A stretch of 39,755 nucleotides of DNA, taken from positions 1 through 39,755 of the forward strand of contig JBGPBV010000054.1 in the NCBI GenBank assembly GCA_041481445.1, read 5' to 3'. The first letter of the stretch is position 1, and every line of letters starts with the position of its first letter. Below, piece by piece: positions 32,126 through 39,584 of this stretch. Below the pieces are notes generated by a model that saw nothing but the letters and a program-made list of their open reading frames with translations, had not been told where the DNA came from and ran no database searches. The translations under genes were made by a program, and so were the position numbers. This stretch comes from AA29 sp041481445 (GTDB taxonomy: Bacteria; Acidobacteriota; Vicinamibacteria; Fen-336).

Positions 32126-33681
32126 GCGCCGGGCGGACGCTGCCGAGCTTCGTGGGCGGCCGCTGGGTGGAGGGGAGCGGCCGGGCGCAGATCCTCGTCA
32201 ACCCCTCCACCGAGGAGCCGATGGCCGAGGTCCGCGGGGAGGGCCTCGACCGGGCGGGCGCGCTCGCGTTCGCGCGCGCGGCCGGAGGACCCGCCCTGCG
32301 CGCGATGACCTTCGCCCAGCGCGGGGCCATGCTGCGGGCGGCCACGGACGCCCTGCAGGCCCACCGCAACGAGCTGCTCGACCTGTCCGTGGCCAGCGGC
32401 GGCAACACCCGCTCGGACGCGAAGTTCGACGTGGACGGCGCCATCTTCACCCTCGCCGCCTACGCCGACCTCGGCAAGGGCCTGGGCGAGGTGAAGCTGC
32501 TGGCGGACGGCGAGGGCATCCAGCTCGGGCGCAGCCCGCGCTTCCACGGCCAGCACATCCTGGTGCCGCGCACGGGCGCGGCCGTGCACGTCAACGCCTT
32601 CAACTTCCCGGCCTGGGGGCTCGCGGAGAAGGCGGCGGTGGCCCTGCTGGCGGGGATGCCGGTGGTGAGCAAGCCGGCCACCTCGTCGGCCCTGGTCGCG
32701 CATCGCATGCTGGAGGTCCTGATCGAGGCCAGGGTCCTGCCCGACGGTGCCCTCTCCCTGCTGATGGGCGGAGCGGGCGACCTCCTCGAGCACCTCGGTC
32801 CCTTCGACGTCGTCGCGTTCACGGGATCGAGCGATACCGGCGAGAAGATCCGGGCCACGCCGTCCGTCATCCGGAACTCCGTGCGCGTCAACGTGGAGGC
32901 GGACAGCCTCAACGCGGCCGTGCTGGGGCCGGACGCCGCCGCCGGGGACGAGACCTACGACTTCTTCCTGAAGGACGTGCTGCGCGACATGACGCAGAAG
33001 GCCGGCCAGAAGTGCACGGCCATCCGGCGCATCCTGGTGCCGGCCGACCGCGCCGACCGCTTCCGCGACGACCTCGTCGACCGGCTGGCCGCGGTCACCG
33101 TCGGCAACCCCGCCCTCGAGAACGTGCGCATGGGGCCGGTGGCGACGGCGGCCCAGCTCCAGGACGTGCGCGAGGGCGTGGCCCAGCTCGCGCGGGACGG
33201 TCGGCTCGTGTTCGGCAGCGGCGAGGCGCAGGCGGTCGGGGTACCGCCGGGCAAGGGGTTCTTCACCACGCCGGTGCTCGTCGAGGTCGAGGCGGGTGCG
33301 CCCGCGCCCACCGTCCATTCCCGCGAGGTCTTCGGTCCGGTGGCCACGCTCGTGCCGTACTCCGGGACGGCGGCGGAGGCGGCGGAGCTGGTCGGGCGCG
33401 GGCGCGGCGGCCTCGTTTCCTCCGTCTATTCCGAGGACACCGCGTTCACGGCGGACGTCGTGCTCGGAATAGCGCCGTACCATGGGCGCGTATTCCTCGG
33501 CAGTGCGAAGATCGCCGAGGCCTCGCCGGGGCCGGGCACCGTGCTGCCCCTGCTCGTCCACGGCGGACCCGGCCGCGCCGGCGGCGGCGAAGAGCTCGGC
33601 GGTCTCCGTGGTCTCGGCTTCTACATGCAACGCGTCGCCCTCGAAGGATCCCGGCCCGTCATCGACCGCCTCCTCAAGTAG
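32122..33681 (+). CDS. PaaZ/BoxD-type aldehyde dehydrogenase
   Basis: This 519-residue NAD(P)-dependent aldehyde dehydrogenase resembles the N-terminal half of PaaZ and stand-alone BoxD (3,4-dehydroadipyl-CoA semialdehyde dehydrogenase). It opens with LPSFVGGRWVEGSG and contains HVNAFNFPAWGLAEKAAVAL, VVAFTGSSDTGEKIR, NVEADSLNAAVL with the general base, and the catalytic Cys298 in GQKCTAIR. The MaoC hydratase domain of full PaaZ is absent. BoxD acts in the benzoyl-CoA epoxide pathway, but no boxABC or paa genes are in the window, so the substrate remains open. It overlaps ptrB by ATGA. GGCCCC-GCC-GGGGCC (33699-33713) follows its stop codon. Confidence 0.9.
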   Translation: MSAGRTLPSFVGGRWVEGSGRAQILVNPSTEEPMAEVRGEGLDRAGALAFARAAGGPALRAMTFAQRGAMLRAATDALQAHRNELLDLSVASGGNTRSDAKFDVDGAIFTLAAYADLGKGLGEVKLLADGEGIQLGRSPRFHGQHILVPRTGAAVHVNAFNFPAWGLAEKAAVALLAGMPVVSKPATSSALVAHRMLEVLIEARVLPDGALSLLMGGAGDLLEHLGPFDVVAFTGSSDTGEKIRATPSVIRNSVRVNVEADSLNAAVLGPDAAAGDETYDFFLKDVLRDMTQKAGQKCTAIRRILVPADRADRFRDDLVDRLAAVTVGNPALENVRMGPVATAAQLQDVREGVAQLARDGRLVFGSGEAQAVGVPPGKGFFTTPVLVEVEAGAPAPTVHSREVFGPVATLVPYSGTAAEAAELVGRGRGGLVSSVYSEDTAFTADVVLGIAPYHGRVFLGSAKIAEASPGPGTVLPLLVHGGPGRAGGGEELGGLRGLGFYMQRVALEGSRPVIDRLLK

Positions 33682-33698
33682 CTTTTTCCCAACCGCGG

Positions 33699-33713
33699 GC
33701 CCCGCCGGGGCCT
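33699..33713 (+). terminator. GC hairpin after the aldehyde dehydrogenase gene
   Basis: GGCCCC-GCC-GGGGCC is a perfect 6-bp stem 18 nt after the stop codon at 33681 and just ahead of the sigma-factor start codon. There is no T-tract behind it. A T5 run lies ahead of it at about 33684, so it could also structure the sigma-factor leader. Confidence 0.4.
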
Positions 33714-33724
33714 CCAATCCGCGT

Positions 33725-34291
33725 GTGACCGATGCCGCGCTGGTGGACCGGGCGCGCGGGGGCGATGCCGAGGCCTTCGGGGAGCTGGTGGATCGGCACC
33801 GGGACGCGGTGTTCCGGGCCGCCCTCGCCGCCCTCCGGGACCCGGCGGAGGCGGACGACGTGGCCCAGGACGCCTTCCTCCTCGCCTACCGCAAGCTCGG
33901 CTCCTTCCGCGGCGAATCGAGCTTCCGGACATGGATGCTGACCATCGCGTGGCGGACGGCGCTGAGGCGGCGGCGGGGCTTCCGCCGCTGGCTGGGCCGG
34001 TTCGTCTCCGAGGACGTGGCCGGCCCGGACGGTTTCACGCCGGTGGACCGGCGGCCGACGCCGGAAGCGGAGGCGAGCCAGGCCGAGATGGTCGCCCACG
34101 TCCAGCGCCTTCTCGGCGGATTGCCGGCGCGACTACGGGACCCGCTCCTGCTGCTGGCCACCGGCGACCAGGGCTACGACGAGATCTCTTGCCTTCTCGG
34201 CGTCCCGGTCGGCACCCTCAAATGGCGAATCGCGGAGGCGAGGCGCCATCTCAAGGCGCGCCTGGCCGCGCTCGGGTACGCGCATGAGTGA
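33725..34291 (+). CDS. ECF-type RNA polymerase sigma factor
   Basis: This 188-residue protein contains region 2 (about 10-80: AFGELVDRHRDAVFRAALAA, DVAQDAFLLAYRKLGSF, FRTWMLTIAWRTALRRRRGF) and region 4 (about 125-180: LLGGLPARLRDPLLLLAT, YDEISCLLGVPVGTLKWRIA). The GTG start at 33725 is used, since no ATG precedes the conserved ALVDRARGGD. The spacer between regions 2 and 4 is long and acidic. It overlaps the following membrane protein by 8 nt, which is the usual layout for a sigma/anti-sigma pair. A GC-rich hairpin precedes the start codon, so its translation may be restricted. Confidence 0.92.
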   Translation: MTDAALVDRARGGDAEAFGELVDRHRDAVFRAALAALRDPAEADDVAQDAFLLAYRKLGSFRGESSFRTWMLTIAWRTALRRRRGFRRWLGRFVSEDVAGPDGFTPVDRRPTPEAEASQAEMVAHVQRLLGGLPARLRDPLLLLATGDQGYDEISCLLGVPVGTLKWRIAEARRHLKARLAALGYAHE

Positions 34292-34871
34292 TCGCGACCG
34301 CCGGGACGATGCGATCGACGAGGCCGTCGCCCGGGCCGTCGAGCGCGCGGCCCCTGCGGACCTGCGCGCGCGGGTGACGGCCCGGCTGGCCGAAGGAGCG
34401 CGCCCCGGCCTGGGACCGCTGGTGATCTGGGCCGCGGTCGCCGCCGCCGCCGTCCTGGCTGCGTTCGCGATCGGGCCACGCCGGCGGCTGCCGGAGGACG
34501 AGCGTGGACCTCGCGTCGCCGCCACTCCGAACGCGCGATCCGGCACACCGGAGACGGCGACAATCGCGCGCCGCTCTTCCCCGGCGCCCCTCGAGCCCGT
34601 GTCGCCGGCCGGCCGCGATCGCGTCCGGGCCGTGCGCGCCTCGTCGTCGCGCGGTGCTGGGGGCGACGGAGGACCGGAGGCAGCAGGGGCCGAACGTCCA
34701 CCCGACATCGACTTCCTGGACGTCGAGCGCCTGGAGACGCCCGCGCTCGAGACCATCGCGCCCCTGTCGAGCCTGCCTTCGCGGATCGCGCCCCTCCCGA
34801 CCGAACCTGTCGTCATCGCCCCGCTCTCCCTCGAGAGCGGGGACTCTTCCCCATCGGAGGACATGCCATGA
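34284..34871 (+). CDS. Putative anti-sigma factor (single-pass membrane protein)
   Basis: This 195-residue protein has an acidic N-terminal cytoplasmic part (MSDRDRRDDAIDEAVARAVE, helical to about residue 38). One membrane segment follows at about 45-63 (LVIWAAVAAAAVLAAFAIG). The ~130-residue remainder is Pro/Ser/Arg-rich, probably extracytoplasmic and largely disordered, and ends with hydrophobic Pro/Leu repeats (IAPLSSLPSRIAPLPTEP). There is no HxxxCxxC zinc motif, so it is not a classical ZAS anti-sigma. The 8-nt overlap with the sigma gene, its topology and position make an anti-sigma role likely. It overlaps the next gene by ATGA. The sequence itself belongs to no family I recognise. Confidence 0.75.
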   Translation: MSDRDRRDDAIDEAVARAVERAAPADLRARVTARLAEGARPGLGPLVIWAAVAAAAVLAAFAIGPRRRLPEDERGPRVAATPNARSGTPETATIARRSSPAPLEPVSPAGRDRVRAVRASSSRGAGGDGGPEAAGAERPPDIDFLDVERLETPALETIAPLSSLPSRIAPLPTEPVVIAPLSLESGDSSPSEDMP

Positions 34872-35389
34872 CCCTCGTGCTCACGCTGCTGCTCGCCCTG
34901 GCCGGGGCCCCCCCGCCGGCGCCGTCGCCCAAGCCCTCTCCTCCGCCGGCGGCCAAGCCGTCGCCCGAGCCCGCGCCCGCCGAGCACGGACAGTCGATCA
35001 ACGTGCGGCTGGACATCAAGCTGACCGAGCGGCGGGGGGAGGGCGAGCCCGTCACGAAGGTCATCACGATGACGATCGCCGACCGGCGCAACGGCATGAT
35101 CCGCGCCGCCAACGGCGCACAGCCGGGCGGCGGCGCCTTCGCGCCGGCCGCCCTCAACGTCGATGCCACCCCGACCGTCGACACGAACGGGAAGATCCGG
35201 CTGAGCCTCGGCCTCGAATACAACGTCAACGATCCCTCGCCCGACGCCAAGGGCCTTCCCATGCGCGGCGTCCGGGAGCAGTTCTTCGTGATCGCCGAGA
35301 GCGGCCGGCCGCTGGTAGTGGCCGATTCCGCGGACCCGGTGACCGACCGCCGCCTCCAGGTCGAAGTCACGGCCACGATCCTGCGCTGA
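34868..35389 (+). CDS. Secreted protein of the ECF sigma operon, function unknown
   Basis: This 173-residue exported protein has a short signal peptide (MTLVLTLLLALAGAPP). An ~25-residue Pro/Ser/Ala/Lys-rich tether follows (PSPKPSPPPAAKPSPEPAPA). A ~125-residue beta-rich domain then starts at INVRLDIKLTERRGEGEP and ends DRRLQVEVTATILR. Hydrophobic strands such as KVITMTIADRRNGMIRA and IRLSLGLEYNV alternate with charged turns. No Cys is present and no family is recognised. It overlaps the putative anti-sigma gene (ATGA), making a three-gene translationally coupled operon. It could be the extracytoplasmic sensor, the stress target or a partner of the anti-sigma. Confidence 0.8.
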   Translation: MTLVLTLLLALAGAPPPAPSPKPSPPPAAKPSPEPAPAEHGQSINVRLDIKLTERRGEGEPVTKVITMTIADRRNGMIRAANGAQPGGGAFAPAALNVDATPTVDTNGKIRLSLGLEYNVNDPSPDAKGLPMRGVREQFFVIAESGRPLVVADSADPVTDRRLQVEVTATILR

Positions 35390-35400
35390 CCGCCGGGCGT

Positions 35401-35408
35401 TGTAAGCT
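35401..35408 (+). promoter_or_regulatory. -10 element of the adenosine deaminase gene
   Basis: TG followed directly by TAAGCT lies 21 nt upstream of the ATG at 35430. GGAGG (35417-35421) sits in between, 8 nt before the ATG. Confidence 0.4.
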
Positions 35409-35429
35409 CGCCTCCCGGAGGTGAGCGCG

Positions 35430-36458
35430 ATGACGCCCGCGGAGCTCGAGGCCCGCATCGGCAGCCTGCCCAAGGTGGAGCTCCACCAGCACGTGGACGG
35501 CTCCATCCCCGCCGAGGTGACGTGGGAGCTGATGCGGCACTACCGCCTGCATCCGGTGGACACGCTCGACGAGATGCGCCGGCGGCTGGAGCTGCAGTCG
35601 GACGAGGAGGGCTCGCTCCTGGCCTACCTCGACAAGATGCACTACCCGCTCTGGATCACGCAGTTCTACGAGAACATCTCCCGGGTCACGGAGGCGATCG
35701 TGGAGGAGGCGGCGGCGGCGGGCGTGCAGACCCTCGAGCTGCGCTACTCGCCCATCATCCACACCTTCGCCGGCCTCACCCCCCGCCAGTCGATCCGGGC
35801 CGTGCTGTCCGGCATGAACCACGCGTCCCATCGGCATCCCGGCCTCAAGCTCGGCCTCATCGTCATCGCCATGCGCCAGCACGGGCCCCACATCGCGAAG
35901 ATCCTGGCCCGGCAGGCCATCGCCGAGGCCCAGCACCTGCACGCGCGGCTGGGGGTGGTCGGGTTCGACATCGCCGGCCCCGAGCGCGGCAACCCGCCGC
36001 GCCTGTTCAAGAGCGCCTACGAGATCGCGCGTCTGGGCCGGCTCGGCCTCACCGTCCACGCCGGCGAGGACGCGCCCGTGGAATACGTGTGGGAGGCGGT
36101 GGACCGGCTGGGGGCGCAGCGCATCGGCCACGGCTGCTCCGCCGCCGGCGACCCCGAGCTGATGCGCCGCCTGGCCCGCGACGGGATCATGGTCGAGTGC
36201 TGCCTCTCCAGCAACTACCACACCGGGGCCGTGCGCCGCGGCGATCCGCATCCCATCCAGCGCTTCCTGGAGGCGGGCGTCCGCGTGGCGATCTGCTGCG
36301 ACAACACGACGGTCTCCCGCACCGACCAGACGCGGGAGAGCCTGAAGGCGGCGGCGCAGATCGGCCTGGACGCGGTCGAGGAGGTGCATCGCACGGCCGC
36401 CGATCACACCTTCATCCGTCCCGAGCTGGCCCTGAAGGACGTCGAGCACGACCTCTGA
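35430..36458 (+). CDS. add: Adenosine deaminase family protein
   Basis: This 342-residue Zn-dependent enzyme is predicted to convert adenosine to inosine in purine salvage. The metal motif is ELHQHVDGS near the N-terminus. Further landmarks are LELRYSPI, GFDIAGPE, the zinc His in VHAGE and the catalytic RIGHGCSA, VECCLSSNYHTGA, and CCDNTTVSRTDQT in place of the TDDP of classical enzymes. DN variants of this motif occur in actinobacterial Add proteins, so the change need not mean loss of function, but another purine or pterin substrate is possible. ATG 35430 fits GGAGG better than an in-frame GTG at 35421. It is followed closely by a YhhN-type gene. Confidence 0.9.
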   Translation: MTPAELEARIGSLPKVELHQHVDGSIPAEVTWELMRHYRLHPVDTLDEMRRRLELQSDEEGSLLAYLDKMHYPLWITQFYENISRVTEAIVEEAAAAGVQTLELRYSPIIHTFAGLTPRQSIRAVLSGMNHASHRHPGLKLGLIVIAMRQHGPHIAKILARQAIAEAQHLHARLGVVGFDIAGPERGNPPRLFKSAYEIARLGRLGLTVHAGEDAPVEYVWEAVDRLGAQRIGHGCSAAGDPELMRRLARDGIMVECCLSSNYHTGAVRRGDPHPIQRFLEAGVRVAICCDNTTVSRTDQTRESLKAAAQIGLDAVEEVHRTAADHTFIRPELALKDVEHDL

Positions 36459-36537
36459 TTGGCGCCGGCGCGCGCTGGTCGCGGCCGCGGTCGCGGCGGC
36501 CGGGCTGTACGTCGCCCTCCTCCCGCGCGGGGCGTCC

Positions 36538-37098
36538 GTGCTGCGCCCGCTGGCCAAGCCCGTGCCGGTCCTGGCCCTGGGCACGCTCGTGCTGTCCGAG
36601 GGACGGGACCGCTATCGGGGGGCGATCGCGGCCGGCCTCAGCCTGTCCGCGATCGGCGACGTCCTGCTCGAATTCCCCGAGCGCTTCGTGCCCGGCCTCG
36701 TCGCCTTCCTGATCGCCCACGTCGTCTACACGATCGCGTTCGTGAGCGACGAGCGCCGGCCGCGGCTGGCCCGTGTCGTGCCCTTCGCGGCCTGGCTCGG
36801 CGCGGCGCTCGTGTGGCTGCGACCGGGCCTGGGCGACATGACGGTGCCGGTCGTCGTCTACATGCTGGCGATCGGGACGATGATGTGGCGGGCGGCGGCC
36901 CGAGTGGATTTCCGGAGCTCGCTGGCCACCGCGGCCGGAGCCGGCCTCGGCGGCGCCATCCTCTTCGGCCTGAGCGACACCCTCATCGCGATCGACCGCT
37001 TCCACGCACCCTTTCCCGGCGCGCCCTACGCGATCATCCTTCTCTATTGGGCCGGGCAGACGGGAATCGCGGCCTCCGCCTGGACGCGCGGCGCCTGA
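36538..37098 (+). CDS. YhhN/TMEM86-like membrane protein (start uncertain)
   Basis: From GTG 36538 the product has 186 residues and about seven hydrophobic segments. The marks of the YhhN/lysoplasmalogenase fold are present: LRPLAKPVPVLALGTLVLSE, LSLSAIGDVLLEF, LVAFLIAHVVYTIAF, GAILFGLSDTLIAI and PYAIILLYWAGQTGIA. Coding character and a clear extra membrane segment (LVAAAVAAAGLYVALL) continue upstream in frame to about 36460, near the adenosine deaminase stop codon, yet no ATG, GTG or TTG exists there. CTG 36475 would restore the usual ~207 residues. The family hydrolyses vinyl-ether lysolipids in eukaryotes; its bacterial role is unclear. The gene is convergent with DUF2252 (3-nt gap). Confidence 0.8.
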   Translation: MLRPLAKPVPVLALGTLVLSEGRDRYRGAIAAGLSLSAIGDVLLEFPERFVPGLVAFLIAHVVYTIAFVSDERRPRLARVVPFAAWLGAALVWLRPGLGDMTVPVVVYMLAIGTMMWRAAARVDFRSSLATAAGAGLGGAILFGLSDTLIAIDRFHAPFPGAPYAIILLYWAGQTGIAASAWTRGA

Positions 37099-37101
37099 GC
37101 C

Positions 37102-38481
37102 TCAGACGTCCGTCCGCGCCTCCAGGCGCCCGGAGGCCACCGCGGACTTGAACGCGGCGTAGTCCCGGTCGTTCTGGTCGGCGTAGGCCACCGCGAACTC
37201 GGCGATCGCCTCGTCGAAGACGTCGCTCTTCCCCAGGTAGCCGCTGATCCGCTGGGAGTCCCCCGACTTGGCATGGGCCCGGGCGAGTGCCCAGCCGCAC
37301 AGTCCCGCGTAGTCCTCGAGCGTCGGCGGATCGAAGGTCTCGACCGCGGGCTTGAGCTTCATGTCCCGGAGCTGCCGGACGTAGAGGTGGACGTCGTCGG
37401 CCCGGGTCCAGCCGAGGAAGATGTCGCTGGCCGCCTGCATCAGCCGCTGGCCGCTCACCACCCTCTGGCCGCGGTTGGCGCAGGGGCTCGCCCCCGCGTA
37501 CGGCTCGAGCACCGACATCCGCGCCTCCTTGAACTGCAGGAAGAGGGCGTCACCCTCGGATGCCATGAAGAGGCCGATCGAGCAACGGGTGCCGACGCTG
37601 CCGACGCCCACGACCTTCATGGCGACGTCCCGGAGGTGATAGCGGTCCAGCAGGTGCCGCCGGTCGTCGGCGAGCGACTCGCGGTACTGCACGACGGACT
37701 CGTGGATCCGATCCTCGAAGGCCGGCTGCTCCTTTCCGAGGTGGAAGACGAGCGGCGGGTCGTCCTTGATGACGGGCCGGCCCTCCCTGATCTCGACGAG
37801 CTTCGGAAGGCCTTGCTCGGCCAGACCGCGCGTGCTCGCCCGCTCCAGGCGCCTCATCATCGCCGCCCGCTTGGCCTCGCTCAGCCATGAGGTGACCTCG
37901 TCCACGTCGATGCGCGCGTACCAGACTTCCAGGGCCGGCATCGCCGCGAACTGGGCCATGCGCTCGCGATAGGAGCGGGCGATCTGGCGCGCGGCGCGGC
38001 GCGACTCCTTGGCCCCGAACCCGCTGGCGCGGCCGGACACCACGACGCTGGCGGCCAGGCGCTTGACGTCCCACTCCCAGGGGGCGTCCGCCGTCTCGTC
38101 GAAGTCGTTGATGTCGAAGAGCACCCGGCGCTCGGGGGTCGCGAAGGCCCCGAAGTTCGCGAGGTGGCAGTCGCCGCAGGCCTGGACGCGCAGCCCGCTG
38201 GCGGGCGTGGGGGCCAGGTCCGCGGCCATGATCCCGGCGGTGCCCCGGTAGAAGGCGAAGGCCGATTGCAGCATGCGGCCGTACCGGATCGGCACCAGCT
38301 CCGGCACGCGCCCCTGGCTCGACTCGATCAGGCTCTCGACGGGATCCCGGCGGCGGGAGGCCGGCTTCCACTCGCGGTGGCTCTCGCGCGGGACCTGCTC
38401 GCGCAGGCCCTTTCCCTGCGCGAAGCGCTCGGCGAGCGAAACCAGGGAGCCGTGGTCCGCGCGCGTGCCGTCCTCGGTCAC
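37102..38481 (-). CDS. DUF2252 domain protein
   Basis: This 459-residue cytoplasmic protein belongs to DUF2252, a family with a kinase-like (aminoglycoside/choline phosphotransferase-like) look but no proven activity. Landmarks are PIRYGRMLQSAFAFYRGTA, ACGDCHLANFGAF, VLFDINDFDET, WDVKRLAASVVV, MKVVGVGSVGTRC and VSGQRLMQAASDIFLGW. The GDCHLANFG and FDINDFDE pair resembles the catalytic loop and metal-binding Asp of phosphotransferases. GTG 38481, preceded by GAGGG at 5-nt spacing, is preferred. An upstream in-frame TTG at 38532 lies next to a perfect hairpin (38515-38530). It is convergent with the YhhN gene and downstream of DUF4097 on the same strand. Confidence 0.88.
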   Translation of the reverse strand: MTEDGTRADHGSLVSLAERFAQGKGLREQVPRESHREWKPASRRRDPVESLIESSQGRVPELVPIRYGRMLQSAFAFYRGTAGIMAADLAPTPASGLRVQACGDCHLANFGAFATPERRVLFDINDFDETADAPWEWDVKRLAASVVVSGRASGFGAKESRRAARQIARSYRERMAQFAAMPALEVWYARIDVDEVTSWLSEAKRAAMMRRLERASTRGLAEQGLPKLVEIREGRPVIKDDPPLVFHLGKEQPAFEDRIHESVVQYRESLADDRRHLLDRYHLRDVAMKVVGVGSVGTRCSIGLFMASEGDALFLQFKEARMSVLEPYAGASPCANRGQRVVSGQRLMQAASDIFLGWTRADDVHLYVRQLRDMKLKPAVETFDPPTLEDYAGLCGWALARAHAKSGDSQRISGYLGKSDVFDEAIAEFAVAYADQNDRDYAAFKSAVASGRLEARTDV

Positions 38482-38514
38482 GGGAGCCCTCGCGTTCCCC
38501 GAGACTCTGAGGCC

Positions 38515-38530
38515 GACCCCGAACGGGGTC
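38515..38530. terminator. Perfect hairpin between DUF4097 and DUF2252 genes
   Basis: GACCCCG-AA-CGGGGTC forms a 7-bp stem. It lies 27 nt after the DUF4097 stop codon (38557, minus strand) and 34 nt before the DUF2252 GTG. It may terminate the first gene or shape the leader of the second. No T-tract is seen. Confidence 0.45.
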
Positions 38531-38556
38531 AAGCCCCGAACGAGGAGCGGCCTCCC

Positions 38557-39366
38557 CTACCGGCGGCGGACGGTCACCCCGCCGTTGGTGGTGACGGCGC
38601 GGATGGTCGGTCCACCGCGGCCGAGGTCGGTGGAGAGCTCCTTGCTGATGCGGCCCTGGACGCGCACCGGGAAGTCCATGTTCACGCCGCCGTTCACGGT
38701 GCCCGTCTCGAGGTGGGCGTTGAAGTCGGGAGGCACCTCGACGACGACTCCGCCGTTGGTGGTCGTGATGTCGAGACCCTCGCCCTCCCACTGCGAGCCG
38801 CTCAGGGCGACCTTCACCCCGCCGTTCGTGGTCTTCCCGTGCATCGACCCGCCGGCATCGGTCACCGTCACGCCGCCGTTGGTGGTCGTGAACTCCGTCT
38901 TCCCGCGCACGCCGGTCAGCGAGATGCCCCCGTTGTGCGAGCGCAGGTCGAGGTCGGTCTGGGCGGGCAGGGTCAGGCGGTAGCTCACGGACCACCAGGC
39001 GTGACGGCTCTCCGCCCGCGGACCTTCCGCCTCGATCGTTCCCGAGGTCTTGAGCTGGACGGCGGCCACCATCTTGCGCGCCTCGGCCTCGTCGTCCGCC
39101 GACGCCGACACCTTGGCCTCGACGTGCACGGTCCCGCCGCTGGCGGCCTTCACCTCGATCCCTCCGTTGGGCGCGGCGTCGACGACCAGGGGTCCGCCTT
39201 CCCGCCACGTCATCTCCCGCACTTCACAGTAATGCGCGCGATCACGGTCGCCGTCGCGCTCGCCGCACCAGCCGTGGCCCGGCACCACGCGCCAGTCCTG
39301 CGCCGCCGCCATCCCCGCCGAGACGCTCGCCGCGACGAGCGCGCTCATGAGTCCACGTCCAAGCAT
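38557..39366 (-). CDS. Exported DUF4097 beta-strand repeat protein
   Basis: This 269-residue protein has a signal peptide (MLGRGLMSALVAASVSAGMAAA-QD). Two Cys residues follow in the first 30 mature residues (HGWCGERDG, HYCEVRE). The rest is a right-handed beta-roll of short units, each with an NGG turn: APNGGIEV, SHNGGISL, TTNGGVTV, TTNGGVKV, TTNGGVVV, TVNGGVNM, TTNGGVTV. This is the DUF4097/adhesin-like head pattern, probably an envelope or extracellular protein. The TTNGGV unit occurs four times with nearly identical codons, which suggests recent internal duplication. GGGAGG lies 5 nt before the ATG. The IS110-type element starts upstream. Confidence 0.88.
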   Translation of the reverse strand: MLGRGLMSALVAASVSAGMAAAQDWRVVPGHGWCGERDGDRDRAHYCEVREMTWREGGPLVVDAAPNGGIEVKAASGGTVHVEAKVSASADDEAEARKMVAAVQLKTSGTIEAEGPRAESRHAWWSVSYRLTLPAQTDLDLRSHNGGISLTGVRGKTEFTTTNGGVTVTDAGGSMHGKTTNGGVKVALSGSQWEGEGLDITTTNGGVVVEVPPDFNAHLETGTVNGGVNMDFPVRVQGRISKELSTDLGRGGPTIRAVTTNGGVTVRRR

Positions 39367-39454
39367 TTGGACCTCCCACGGCGGCAGGCCAAGACCGCCG
39401 CTCGTGCATGAGACGCCGGAGAGGGCGAGGGGGTTTGCTGGATATCACCAAGAT

Positions 39455-39498
39455 CAGCAGCGAGGGCCGCCACCGAGGTGACCGGACCTCGTCTGCTG
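39455..39498. other. Foldable leader with mutually exclusive stems near the IS110 left end
   Basis: CAGCAGCGAGG (39455-39465) can pair with CCTCG-T-CTGCTG (39487-39498, one bulged T). The same CCTCG can instead close CGAGGT-GACCGG-ACCTCG (39474-39491), and TGCTG at 39436-39440 competes for CAGCAG. This lies in the 218-nt gap between DUF4097 and the transposase. Confidence 0.4.
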
Positions 39499-39509
39499 CA
39501 TTGATGAGA

Positions 39510-39582
39510 TGGACTCCTCCTGCGACTTAGGCGGCATCTAGTGCCAAAGTCGCTGCTGGGTTAAAGCAAGAGGAGGAGCCCA
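39510..39582 (+). mobile_element. Left end of an IS110-family element (candidate subterminal inverted repeat)
   Basis: TGGACTCCTCC (39510-39520) and GGAGGAGCCCA (39572-39582) are inverted copies matching at 10 of 11 positions. The second overlaps the transposase Shine-Dalgarno sequence. The outer copy may mark the left end of the element. The right end is beyond the window, so the true boundary and target duplication cannot be seen. Confidence 0.4.
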
Positions 39583-39584
39583 TC

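Noticed and set aside
38482..38532. TTG start at 38532 for the DUF2252 gene
   Set aside because: It sits at the edge of a perfect hairpin with no usable Shine-Dalgarno sequence. GTG 38481 has GAGGG at 5 nt and precedes the conserved part.
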